From Arcicella rosea (GTDB taxonomy: Bacteria; Bacteroidota; Bacteroidia; Cytophagales; Spirosomataceae): a stretch of DNA of 64,000 nucleotides. Both the position numbers and the translations under genes were made by a program. Below are positions 17,435-25,953 of the stretch, one piece after another. The notes under the pieces are model-generated. The model ran no database searches, was not told the origin of the DNA, and saw nothing but the letters and a program-made list of their open reading frames with translations. Numbering within the stretch: the stretch's first letter is position 1; each line of letters starts with the position of its first letter. Location of the stretch: contig NZ_JBEUMS010000020.1 in the NCBI RefSeq assembly GCF_040543805.1, positions 1 through 64,000 on the forward strand, in the 5' to 3' direction.

Positions 17435-18144
17435 TCATTACATTCCATCATTAATAAATCACCTGTTTTATAAGTGATTTTGACTAAACCATCTTCTTTT
17501 ACTTCATTGCTGCTTCCAGTTCTGTAGCCTATTTTTAGGCTATCATCTGATAATTCATACTTTAGGTTTTCTGTACTTATTCCAGTTACATCACCAATTG
17601 GAATCAATGAAATGGGTGTTTTGGATGGATACCATTTTTCATAAGTGTTTGGAAGGATAAAAATTTTGGAGTAATCATCAATCACAACAATTTTCAATTG
17701 TTCTCTAAATCTAACGATGTTGGTAACATTCGTTATGGTATGGTCGGCTCTTCGTCCTGTTGCCCAAATAACATTCACTGCTGGAAACCCTTTTTCAATC
17801 AAATAATCAAAAGCTTTTTCTAAATCAGTTTTGTTTTGGTCGGGCGTATGTACGATTTCAATCGGATATTGCTCTTCTCTGATTTTATCAAGATTTACAG
17901 CTCTTTTGATACTTTGTTCATCCAAAAGAGTAAAGTCAGAAGTGTTTCTAAGTACATCAAAATCGCCCAACAATACATCTATTTTGATACCTAACTCCAA
18001 CACACGATTAATGGCAGAATCGAGTACAATGACTAATGGCGACCATTCAAGTAACTGTCCCATAAGTTCAAAACTACAGGCTTCACCGTTGGCAATAATA
18101 AGTGCAGGTTCTTGTTGTTCTCTGATAACGTGATGAGATGACAT
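17431..18144 (-). CDS. Thiamine pyrophosphokinase
   Basis: 237 residues from ATG 18144 (MSSHHVIREQQEPALIIANGE). Transfers pyrophosphate from ATP to thiamine. Seen: the acidic ATP/Mg loop LLGDFDVL, the TPDQNKTDLEKAFDYL segment and the WATGRRADHTITN loop, all typical of TPK. The frame extends to 18228, but that part runs through the upstream gene's terminator (18178-18211) and a TACATTTG promoter-like box (18168-18175), so the shorter start is chosen. Confidence 0.85.
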   Translation of the reverse strand: MSSHHVIREQQEPALIIANGEACSFELMGQLLEWSPLVIVLDSAINRVLELGIKIDVLLGDFDVLRNTSDFTLLDEQSIKRAVNLDKIREEQYPIEIVHTPDQNKTDLEKAFDYLIEKGFPAVNVIWATGRRADHTITNVTNIVRFREQLKIVVIDDYSKIFILPNTYEKWYPSKTPISLIPIGDVTGISTENLKYELSDDSLKIGYRTGSSNEVKEDGLVKITYKTGDLLMMECND

Positions 18145-18177
18145 AAAATAAGAATTTGTTTGAAGCACAAATGTAAC

Positions 18178-18211
18178 AAAAAAGGCACTAAGATTACTTA
18201 ATGCCTTTTTT
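18178..18211 (-). terminator. Terminator of the sodium/solute symporter gene
   Basis: A 15-bp stem (18178-18192 with 18197-18211) with a 4-nt loop forms a minus-strand hairpin ending in TTTTTT. It lies 23 nt past the symporter stop. Confidence 0.8.
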
Positions 18212-18233
18212 GCTAAATACAATATCAATTATT

Positions 18234-19907
18234 CTACCAGAAAGTAGTATAAAGAACAATTAAGATAATTACGATGGCAATTGCGCCAACTGTAAAGCTT
18301 TTTGTTGTTTTGAACATTGAAGCATCTACAGCCAAAGCTTTAGGGTTTTCTTTAGTAGATGGGTCTAGTAAACCTAAAATTAACATTACTAGTACGCATA
18401 TTACAAAAGTAATCGCCATACGGTCAAGGAAAGGAATAATATGTTTGCCTTCTGCATCTAAGAAAGATGTATAGATTGGTGTTTGGTACAAGCCAGTCCA
18501 ATCTGGAAATTCTTTTAATACTAAAGAGATAACTACTGAACCAATTGTTGCTACCATTGCACCAGCTGAATTGGCACGTTTCCAGAAGAAACCTAACAAG
18601 AATACAGCAAAAATACCCGGAGATACATAACCAGTCATTTCTTGAATAAAGTCGAACCCACCTTTTTTATCAATTCCTAAGAATGGAGAAATGAAAATGG
18701 CAAGAATCATCGAAGCTACAATTACAATTCTACCAGTTGTTACTAATTCTTGTTCAGTAGCATCTTTTTTGAAGAATTTTTGGTAAATATCAAGCGTAAA
18801 AATTGTTGAGATTGAGTTTGCCTTACCAGCTAAAGAAGCTACAATAGCAGCAGTTAAAGCAGCAAAAGATAAACCTTTTAAACCAACAGGAAGTAAGTTT
18901 AATAAAACAGGATAAGCGTGGTCAGGATTTACAGTACCATCTGCCCCTAACATTTCTTTTTGGAATAAACCATTTTGATATAAAACATAAGCCGCAATAC
19001 CCGGAATAACTACGATAAGAGGCATTAATAATTTCAAGAAACCTGCGAATAATAACCCTTCACGAGCTACAGGAAGAGAAGCTCCTAATGCACGTTGAGT
19101 GATGTATTGGTTACAACCCCAGTAGTTTAAGTTTACAATCCACATACCACCAATTAACACCGCTAAACCTGGAAGAGAAGTATAATTAGGATTATCTTTC
19201 TTTAAAATCATGTGGAAATGGTCGTCTGCACGAGTAAACATTTGCTTCATACCTTCTACAGCTCCTACTTCACCAAATTGTTCTGATACCAATGTCAATG
19301 CTAAATATGTAGTACAAAGACCGCCTAAGATTAAGAAGAATACCTGAATAACGTCTGTAAAACCAATTACTTTCATACCACCTAATGTGATAATTACGGC
19401 AAAAAATGCTAAACCCCACATACAAAGTGTAAAGTCGATTCCTGAAATTGTTGTAATTGCTAAGGCTCCTAAATATAAGATAGAAGTAAGGTTTACAACC
19501 ACGTATAGAATCAACCAGAATACAGCCATAATAGTACTTACGGTTGAATTATAACGTTGCTTCAAAAATTGAGGCATGGTGAAAATCTTATTTTTCAAGT
19601 AAATAGGCATGAAAAATACTGCGACAATTACAAGCGTTGCGGCTGCCATCCATTCGTAAGCCGAAATCGCTAAGCCCATTTTGAAACCATTACCAGCCAT
19701 ACCAATAAATTGTTCTGCTGAAATGTTTGAAGCAATCATCGATGCCCCAATTGCCCACCAAGTAAGTGAACCTTCGGCAAGGAAGAAATCTGTAGATGAT
19801 GCTTGTTTTGATTTTTTCTGTTGGTAAATCCAGTAGCCGTAGCCTGCTACAACGATAAAATAGAAGAAGAATACTAGATAGTCAATGGATTGCAGTCCTT
19901 TTTGCAT
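18234..19907 (-). CDS. Sodium:solute symporter (SGLT-like)
   Basis: 557 residues, about 14 membrane helices, SSS family. Seen: FFLAEGSLTWWAIGASMIASNISAEQF in helices 1-2 (typical of sugar-type members), GGMKVIGFTDVIQ, and LNYWGCNQYITQRALGA near helix 6-7, characteristic of glucose/galactose cotransporter relatives. It should import a sugar or similar solute with Na+ across the inner membrane. The substrate is unproven and no catabolic genes are adjacent. A palindrome at 20080 is a candidate operator upstream. Confidence 0.85.
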   Translation of the reverse strand: MQKGLQSIDYLVFFFYFIVVAGYGYWIYQQKKSKQASSTDFFLAEGSLTWWAIGASMIASNISAEQFIGMAGNGFKMGLAISAYEWMAAATLVIVAVFFMPIYLKNKIFTMPQFLKQRYNSTVSTIMAVFWLILYVVVNLTSILYLGALAITTISGIDFTLCMWGLAFFAVIITLGGMKVIGFTDVIQVFFLILGGLCTTYLALTLVSEQFGEVGAVEGMKQMFTRADDHFHMILKKDNPNYTSLPGLAVLIGGMWIVNLNYWGCNQYITQRALGASLPVAREGLLFAGFLKLLMPLIVVIPGIAAYVLYQNGLFQKEMLGADGTVNPDHAYPVLLNLLPVGLKGLSFAALTAAIVASLAGKANSISTIFTLDIYQKFFKKDATEQELVTTGRIVIVASMILAIFISPFLGIDKKGGFDFIQEMTGYVSPGIFAVFLLGFFWKRANSAGAMVATIGSVVISLVLKEFPDWTGLYQTPIYTSFLDAEGKHIIPFLDRMAITFVICVLVMLILGLLDPSTKENPKALAVDASMFKTTKSFTVGAIAIVIILIVLYTTFW

Positions 19908-20079
19908 TGGGTTTATTTTATTTTTTTGGTTATATATTATTTTTCATCTCCGAAAGATACTGCATTAATTCAAAATTAAATAAATTAAATACTATTAAAA
20001 ATATTGCAAAAGCTATGCAAAATCCATCATTAAGTATTTAATTAATTGTAAATCAATGAGTTGTTGATTGTTTTAATCA

Positions 20080-20092
20080 TGTCAAATTGACA
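20080..20092. promoter_or_regulatory. Palindrome TGTCAAATTGACA upstream of the symporter gene
   Basis: Perfect 6-bp arms around one central base, 173 nt before the symporter ATG. A plausible dimeric regulator site. Confidence 0.35.
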
Positions 20093-20248
20093 CATTTTAT
20101 TGTACTTTTTTACAATTCTGTATAAAAATAATCTAATTGTTATTTTCTGAAAATATAAGAAAGTGCTTTCTAAAAAGCTGATGAAATGATTAAATAAGTT
20201 TATTTCCCTCAAAATTAATATTTTTTGTAAATAAAAAAATACTTTATG
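20093..20248. other. Rest of the 341-nt gap between rqcH-like gene and symporter
   Basis: Very A/T-rich. It contains a minus-strand TAATTTTG box at 20210-20217 that could drive the symporter from a long leader. No ORF, RNA fold or clear terminator is recognised. Confidence 0.3.
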
Positions 20249-21802
20249 CTAAAGTTTTGGCTCAATCATAATAACTTCTTCTTTGTCGATGATTACTTGT
20301 CCTTCACCTAAATCCCTAGTTTTTCTCACATATTTTTTAGGAGTAACGATTACTGGACAAAGTGTATCGTTTTTTCTTTTAGAGTAAAAAGCGGCTAAAC
20401 CTGCGGCTTTTTCAATGACATTGATTGGGAAATTCCTACCCGCTTGTTTACGAATCACGACATGCGAACCTGCAACATCACGAGCGTGTAGCCATAAATC
20501 TTCTTTTCGGGCAAAACGTTGTGTCAGTAAATCATTGTTTTTAGCATTGCGTCCAACCAAAATTTCATACCCTTCAAATTGATAACATTTAAACAGTGTT
20601 TGTACTGTTTCTACCGCCTTTTGTGAAGGTTCTAGCTGATTTGCTTTTACGTATTTTCTAAACTCTTTTAAGGTTTCAAAACCTTCAATGTCTTTTATTT
20701 GCTGTTCAATTTCAGCCAAATCCATTTCTTTAGCTTCTACATTTTCCATCAATTTCTCGATTTCAATCTTTTCATTTTTGGATTTTCGATAATAATTCTC
20801 AGCACTTTTCTGTGGACTCAAATCTGGCTTTAAACGAATTTTAATTGGCTGGTCACGATAGAAATCATATAATTCAATTACTTCTGTTCTTTCAGGAATG
20901 GCATGAAGATTTGCCATGATAATGTTCGCAATTTCATCGTGTTTTACGCCAGTATCTAATCCAGAAAGTTGCTGATAACATTTATCAATATAAGTTTGCG
21001 TGCGTGTCTTTCTTTTTTGAAGTGCTTTAATGATTAGCCCTTTTTCTTTATCAATCACATTGATTTTGTTGTGGGCATAATAAAAGGCATTACTGGCTTC
21101 GAGTGGGTCAGAAAAAGTATTTAAAATCTCACCATCTTCATCAATTAAAGATAAAACAGGCTGAAAATCTATTGTTTTTATGTAAAAAGTAGGCGTTTCT
21201 AGTTGTTTTAGAATCGACTGAATTTGTTCCCAAGCAACAACTTCAGTACTGTTTTTTGTTAAGAATTTTGTGATTTCTTTACCGAAAGTAGGGAAGAGTA
21301 CTTTCCAACCTTTTTCCTGAAAAGCTTCAAAACTTTGGTCGATTGGTCGGTCTAGTTTATCAATTTCTACATTATTATCAATCACCAATTTATTCTGGAA
21401 CAAATCAATTACTTCGTTTTCTTGAAAAAGAATAATGTTTGAACGATTTCCATACATTTTAAAAAGTAAAACAAAGTTATTTTCAAAATATAAAGCAAAA
21501 GCACGCTCGTTTTCAAACTGACGAATGCTTAGTACTTTTAAATCTATGATTTCTTTGAAGAGATTAACAGAATTTCTGCCAGCTCTTTTGAAATCTTTTG
21601 GAAAAACTAGACAAGCAAAATCTGGATGAAGAACGCCTTTGATATAAAATTCCTTTTGGTCACGCCATTGTTTGCCTTCGCTACAAAAGCCTAATAGAAT
21701 TTCGTCTTTTTCTTGAGAAAAACATTCTGCCAACACCAAACCAGTCAGTTCAGTTGAAAGCTTTTTAGATAATTGACGAAGGAAATAATAATTGGTTTGC
21801 AT
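20249..21802 (-). CDS. NFACT-domain ribosome quality control protein (RqcH/Tae2-like)
   Basis: 517 residues. NFACT-N region (residues 1-190, MQTNYYFLRQLSKKLSTELTG), a coiled-coil middle (about 330-375, KIEIEKLMENVEAKEMDLAE) and the NFACT-R RNA-binding domain near the C-terminus (LWLHARDVAGSHVVIRKQAG, then AAGLAAFYSKRKND). In B. subtilis RqcH adds alanine tails to stalled nascent chains on 50S-tRNA. The Bacteroidota proteins are shorter in the HhH part. It stands alone, divergent from blaI. Confidence 0.85.
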   Translation of the reverse strand: MQTNYYFLRQLSKKLSTELTGLVLAECFSQEKDEILLGFCSEGKQWRDQKEFYIKGVLHPDFACLVFPKDFKRAGRNSVNLFKEIIDLKVLSIRQFENERAFALYFENNFVLLFKMYGNRSNIILFQENEVIDLFQNKLVIDNNVEIDKLDRPIDQSFEAFQEKGWKVLFPTFGKEITKFLTKNSTEVVAWEQIQSILKQLETPTFYIKTIDFQPVLSLIDEDGEILNTFSDPLEASNAFYYAHNKINVIDKEKGLIIKALQKRKTRTQTYIDKCYQQLSGLDTGVKHDEIANIIMANLHAIPERTEVIELYDFYRDQPIKIRLKPDLSPQKSAENYYRKSKNEKIEIEKLMENVEAKEMDLAEIEQQIKDIEGFETLKEFRKYVKANQLEPSQKAVETVQTLFKCYQFEGYEILVGRNAKNNDLLTQRFARKEDLWLHARDVAGSHVVIRKQAGRNFPINVIEKAAGLAAFYSKRKNDTLCPVIVTPKKYVRKTRDLGEGQVIIDKEEVIMIEPKL

Positions 21803-21837
21803 AAAATCTTGGAAAGCCGAAGCTTTTTATTGAAGTA

Positions 21838-21845
21838 CAAAGGTA
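21838..21845 (-). promoter_or_regulatory. -7 box TACCTTTG (minus strand) for the NFACT gene
   Basis: Fits TAnnTTTG, 36 nt before the ATG. No -33 partner is found. Confidence 0.35.
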
Positions 21846-21904
21846 GTTGAATAATGTATTTTAAGATATTAACTGAACAATACGTTAAATAACTTAATAT
21901 TTAG

Positions 21905-21935
21905 TTGTAAAACTGAAAAATAAGTTATAAGTTTG
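21905..21935 (+). promoter_or_regulatory. Two-box promoter for blaI, apparently leaderless
   Basis: TTG (21905-21907), a 20-nt spacer, then TAAGTTTG (21928-21935). The blaI ATG is at 21940, where transcription itself should begin. Confidence 0.55.
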
Positions 21936-21939
21936 ATTC

Positions 21940-22302
21940 ATGGAAGAATTAACGAAAACAGAAGAGAAAATCATGCAGGCACTTTGGGAGTTGAAAAGTG
22001 CTTTTGTAAAAGATATTATCGAAAAAATGGATGAAGAACCCAAACCTCCATACAATACCATTTCGTCGGTAGTGAGAATTTTAGAGAAGAAAGGTTTTGT
22101 TGGCTACAAAGCCTATGGCAAAACTTACGAGTACTTTCCGATAGTTTCCAAGGAAGATTATGCCAAGAAGACCTTCAAAAAAGTATTAAGTAATTATTTC
22201 GATAATTCAGCGAGTAGCTTATTGTCTTTTTTGGTAAAAGAAGAGAAAATTTCTTCTGCTGAATTAGAGGCTTTGAAAAACATTATTGATGGAAAAAACT
22301 GA
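21940..22302 (+). CDS. BlaI/MecI-family transcriptional repressor
   Basis: 120 residues. A winged helix-turn-helix (LTKTEEKIMQALWELKSAFVKDI, then YNTISSVVRILEKKGFVGYKA) is followed by a dimerisation tail. In the family the repressor is inactivated by proteolysis started by the membrane peptidase encoded next to it. The partner gene follows 31 nt downstream. No beta-lactamase gene is present here, so the targets are probably the operon itself and other loci. Confidence 0.92.
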   Translation: MEELTKTEEKIMQALWELKSAFVKDIIEKMDEEPKPPYNTISSVVRILEKKGFVGYKAYGKTYEYFPIVSKEDYAKKTFKKVLSNYFDNSASSLLSFLVKEEKISSAELEALKNIIDGKN

Positions 22303-22333
22303 TAAAATATACTAATTTTTAATCCTATCAACT

Positions 22334-23743
22334 ATGAATTATTTATTAGAATCGAGCATCTCGATGGTGCTTTTGTATGCACTTTACTTTTTTGTATTTA
22401 GAAATTTTACTTTCATTCGACTCAATCGAATCTATCTATTGTTGAGCTTAGTTTTCAGTTTGCTCGTTCCAGCATTTACTTGGGAAGTTCAAGAATTGGC
22501 TTTTAACGCTAAAGACCTAGCCAATTATGCACGAATTTACTCTTTGAAACAAATAGATGAATTCGGAAATATCGGTTCAGAAGTAACAATAAATAAAAAC
22601 GGAACAAGTTTTAATTGGTTTGAATTACTCTTTTCATTTTACTGGTTGGGCTTTGTGCTGATGTCAGGAAGAATAATTGTTTTAATTTTTAAGTTGATAA
22701 ATCTCAAGAAAGGCTCTTCTCAACCTTATATCTCAAATACTGGAAAATTTGCCAATGCTTCGTTTTTTAACCTGGTTTTCATTGATGATTCACACCTAAA
22801 TGCTGATGAAATCGAACAAATTTTAGCACATGAACGTTGGCATGTTCGTCTCTTTCATTCTTATGATTTACTCTTTGTTGAGCTTGTTAAAATAACTTTT
22901 TGGTTTAATCCTATTGTTTGGTTATATCAACGTTCATTAGCGGAAGTGCATGAATATGAAGTAGATATCCGAATGATAGAAAAGTATCATCCCCAGACTT
23001 ATGCACACTTATTATTGAAACTAGCAGGTTTTCAAGTTTCGCCAATGATGATTCATTCTTTTAGTCGAAAGCCCCTTTCCGACAGAATTCATTTTTTATT
23101 TACTAAACAAAAAACAATACCTATGAAAAAGTTTGCTTACTTATCCGTTCTGCCCATTTTGGGGCTAATTATGATGGCATTTTCTTTTGAAACTGTCGTC
23201 AAGAAATTTCAAGAAAAGCCTAGTAAAAGTATTGAAAGGCCACAAAATAGTGCTTTGAATACCTATCCAGAAGTTAAAGTTACTGACAACAAAGAACTTT
23301 ACACGATTAGAACTAATGAGAAAAAAGACCAGATTTCAATGACTTTGAGTCCTAGAAAAATTACTCCAGATTTGGTCAATGGAATTGTTGCTGAAGAATT
23401 TAAAAGCTATGGCTTTTTGGTGAAAGTAAAAAATGTTGAATACAACGAAGCCAAAAAATTGAGTAGAATTGAAATTAGTTTGGAAGAAAATGAAAAAAGT
23501 AAGAATGCAAGAGATAAAAAGAAAGTAAAAGTATCAGACTTACCAACGCATTTTAGTTTTAATCTCAGTAAAATGATTAATAAAAATCCTAAAGACTTGG
23601 ATGCTACGATTGTTCTTTTTGCTGATAAAACCACTGGCGAACATTTTGTAGCGCCGCTTGGTCCACCGCCGCCACCGCCACCACCACCACCAATGACATC
23701 ATTACCACCAGCACCACCAATGCCAAAGAAGATTAAAAAATAA
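22334..23743 (+). CDS. M56-family BlaR1/MecR1-like membrane metallopeptidase
   Basis: 469 residues. Four membrane helices (about 5-22, 32-50, 97-120 and 277-295) surround a cytosolic zinc protease with HERWH at 166-170 and an EVHEYEVD block. The extracellular part after residue 295 is only about 170 residues, does not resemble the penicillin-sensing domain of BlaR1, and ends in a run of nine to ten prolines and a basic tail. It probably senses a different signal and inactivates the co-encoded BlaI-type repressor. Confidence 0.87.
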   Translation: MNYLLESSISMVLLYALYFFVFRNFTFIRLNRIYLLLSLVFSLLVPAFTWEVQELAFNAKDLANYARIYSLKQIDEFGNIGSEVTINKNGTSFNWFELLFSFYWLGFVLMSGRIIVLIFKLINLKKGSSQPYISNTGKFANASFFNLVFIDDSHLNADEIEQILAHERWHVRLFHSYDLLFVELVKITFWFNPIVWLYQRSLAEVHEYEVDIRMIEKYHPQTYAHLLLKLAGFQVSPMMIHSFSRKPLSDRIHFLFTKQKTIPMKKFAYLSVLPILGLIMMAFSFETVVKKFQEKPSKSIERPQNSALNTYPEVKVTDNKELYTIRTNEKKDQISMTLSPRKITPDLVNGIVAEEFKSYGFLVKVKNVEYNEAKKLSRIEISLEENEKSKNARDKKKVKVSDLPTHFSFNLSKMINKNPKDLDATIVLFADKTTGEHFVAPLGPPPPPPPPPPMTSLPPAPPMPKKIKK

Positions 23744-23749
23744 ACACGG

Positions 23750-23780
23750 AAGCTTGATAGTTTTATCTATCAGGCTTTTT
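23750..23780 (+). terminator. Terminator of the blaI-blaR1 operon
   Basis: AAGCTTGATAG (23750-23760) pairs with CTATCAGGCTT with one mismatch, followed by TTTTTT. Confidence 0.7.
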
Positions 23781-23957
23781 TGCTTCAAATAAAGTATTTG
23801 GGTTTTGTCAAGAAAAATCTTCTACTATTATCACATCTTTACCGTTCCCCAAAATAAAATACCATTCTTCCTAAGTATTTTCTTATTGCAAAAATCCAGA
23901 ATATCTTTGATGGACAAACCAAAATTTCACGATTTTTAAAATCGTTATTCAAAAACA

Positions 23958-24650
23958 ATGACACCTTTACGCAAAAGTTCATTTATTCGAAAAGTCAAAG
24001 ACATTACTGTTAGTAGTACTTTGGCTTTGGCTGTTTTGGGAAATACTGTGATGCTTCAAAGTTGTGGAAGTTCTAATCAAGATGATGAGGGCGACTATGA
24101 GGAAGTTGAAGTTTATACCAAAGGAGTAAAAACGTATATCACAGAGACTTCTAAAGGGGTATTCAAAATTACAGATGAAGTAGAAGTACCAGCGGATAGT
24201 TCTAAAGCAATTGTTACTTATTTGGATGGAAAAAAAGATACCCTTTCTCCAAGAGCAGTAAAAGCCTTGATTGATAATGAAATTGCCACAAATCAAACGC
24301 AAATTGGTCAAAGTAATAATTTGTCGAATGCTTTGTTATATGGTGGAATGGGCTATTTATTAGCAAAAACTTTAAGCCCGACTTACTCAAATTATCGCCC
24401 AGATATGTCGAATAATTTTAGTTCATCAAATTCTTCCTATAGCAGTACAAAGCAAGACAGTTCAAGAAGAAGACACCATGTTGGATATTATGGAGGGGGA
24501 ATAGGTCGTTATTATGCTACAGCAAGTGCTTTTCAAAAATCTAGCACGATTCACGAAAACATCGGAAGTTCAAGAACAATTACTTCTCGCCCGATTTCGG
24601 GAAGAAGTGGTTTCTTTCATAGTTCAAGTCATGGAGGATTTCGTGGATAG
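23958..24650 (+). CDS. YgiB/UPF0323-like lipoprotein
   Basis: 230 residues. Signal with lipobox (VMLQSC, Cys at about residue 36), an acidic segment, a region LLYGGMGYLLAKTLSPTYS and a Ser/Gly/His-rich tail (FFHSSSHGGFRG). The layout resembles E. coli YgiB, whose gene also precedes a glutathionylspermidine synthase-like gene (ygiC). The same pairing here supports the call, although residue identity is too low to judge by eye. Function of the pair is not established. Confidence 0.6.
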   Translation: MTPLRKSSFIRKVKDITVSSTLALAVLGNTVMLQSCGSSNQDDEGDYEEVEVYTKGVKTYITETSKGVFKITDEVEVPADSSKAIVTYLDGKKDTLSPRAVKALIDNEIATNQTQIGQSNNLSNALLYGGMGYLLAKTLSPTYSNYRPDMSNNFSSSNSSYSSTKQDSSRRRHHVGYYGGGIGRYYATASAFQKSSTIHENIGSSRTITSRPISGRSGFFHSSSHGGFRG

Positions 24651-24657
24651 TTATAAG

Positions 24658-24768
24658 TATAAGCTTTGAGCAATTAGTCGTGAGCTTTTAAGTTTTGTTT
24701 TCAGAGAAAAATACATTTTTACCATATTAAAAAAAGCTGAAGCTCACTGCTGACAGCTCATAGCTATT
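24658..24768. repeat. Inverted AGC-family intergenic element
   Basis: Left arm 24660-24690 (AAGCTTTGAGC...GTGAGCTTTTA) and right arm 24732-24767 (AAGCTGAAGCTCACTG...AGCTCATAGCT) are imperfect inverted copies about 40 nt apart. The element ends 5 nt before the next ATG, so it forms that gene's 5' leader. Confidence 0.65.
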
Positions 24769-24772
24769 TACA

Positions 24773-25942
24773 ATGAATCTCAAAAAATTAAATATATCAC
24801 CTACACAAACGCTACAAAATGTTGGTTGGGATTGGATGCTTGGCGAAAACACTTTGCCCTACATTACCGACGAGATGGTTATAGTTTCTGAAAAAGAAGC
24901 CGAACAATACTATGAAGCCGTAAATCAATTATACGAAATGTACATTGAAGCTGCTCAGTATGTCGTTGAAAATGAACTTTTTGCTGAATTAGGAATTCCA
25001 GAAAATCTCATCAAATTAGTAAAATATTCTTGGGAAAATGATAATCATTGGCATTTGTACGGACGCTTTGATTTGAGTGGAGGTTTAGACGGAAAACCAA
25101 TAAAATTGATAGAATTTAATGCCGATACAGCTACTTGTATTCCAGAAACTGCTGTTGTGCAATGGGCTTCTTTAAAGGCAAATGGTTTAGACGAAAGTTC
25201 ACAATTTAATACTTTGTATGAAGCTTTAGTCGAACAATTGAAAGAAGTAAAACGTCAAAACCCAGTGCTTTCACCCACTTTGCTGATTTCAACAATGGAA
25301 GGTTTTCCAGAAGATGATACCAATATGAAAGTATTGGGAGAAGCAGCTTTGGAAGCAGGTTTTGAAGTAGCTTATGAAAATATTGAAAATGTAGAATTTT
25401 CGCCTGTGGAAGGAATTTTCAAGCAAAATGAAAGCGATGGGAGATTTACTCGTTATGATTTTTGGTTTAAGCTAGTGCCTTGGGAATACATTGGTTGGGA
25501 TGAACCTGAATTGGCTGATATTCTTACCAAACTAGTTTACGATAATAAAGTAATTGTATTAAATCCCGCCTATACGTTATTGTTTCAGTCAAAAGGACTT
25601 TTGAATATTTTATGGAAATTATTTCCGAATCATCCTTTGTTGTTAGAAACAGCTAGAAAACCTTTGGCGAATAAAACTTGCGTACAAAAAGTACTTTTTG
25701 GCAGAGAAGGAGCTAATGTGAAAATACTTTCGAAAGATGGTGCAACGATTGATGCAAAAGAAGGAGAATATTTTGAACAAGAAGCCGTTTATCAAGAATA
25801 TACTGAATTTTTGAGCGACCGTGCTGGCAATTTTTATCAAGCAGGTGTTTTTTTTGCTGGCGAAGCATGTGGTCTAGGTTTTAGAAAAGGTGGAAAAATC
25901 ATCGACAATACAGCCCAATTTTGCGGGCATATTGTTGTATAA
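24773..25942 (+). CDS. Glutathionylspermidine synthase-like ATP-grasp protein (YgiC family)
   Basis: 389 residues with the family's features: start ISPTQTLQNVGWDWMLGENTLPY, HLYGRFDLSGG, LIEFNADTATCIPETAVVQW (ATP-grasp acidic site), FKLVPWEYIGWDEPEL and a C-terminal FAGEACGLGFRKGG. YgiC/YjfC relatives lack the amidase half of true Gsp synthetase and do not necessarily make glutathionylspermidine. It sits between a YgiB-like lipoprotein and a YheT-like hydrolase, all in one direction. Confidence 0.87.
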   Translation: MNLKKLNISPTQTLQNVGWDWMLGENTLPYITDEMVIVSEKEAEQYYEAVNQLYEMYIEAAQYVVENELFAELGIPENLIKLVKYSWENDNHWHLYGRFDLSGGLDGKPIKLIEFNADTATCIPETAVVQWASLKANGLDESSQFNTLYEALVEQLKEVKRQNPVLSPTLLISTMEGFPEDDTNMKVLGEAALEAGFEVAYENIENVEFSPVEGIFKQNESDGRFTRYDFWFKLVPWEYIGWDEPELADILTKLVYDNKVIVLNPAYTLLFQSKGLLNILWKLFPNHPLLLETARKPLANKTCVQKVLFGREGANVKILSKDGATIDAKEGEYFEQEAVYQEYTEFLSDRAGNFYQAGVFFAGEACGLGFRKGGKIIDNTAQFCGHIVV

Positions 25943-25953
25943 ATATTAGAAAT

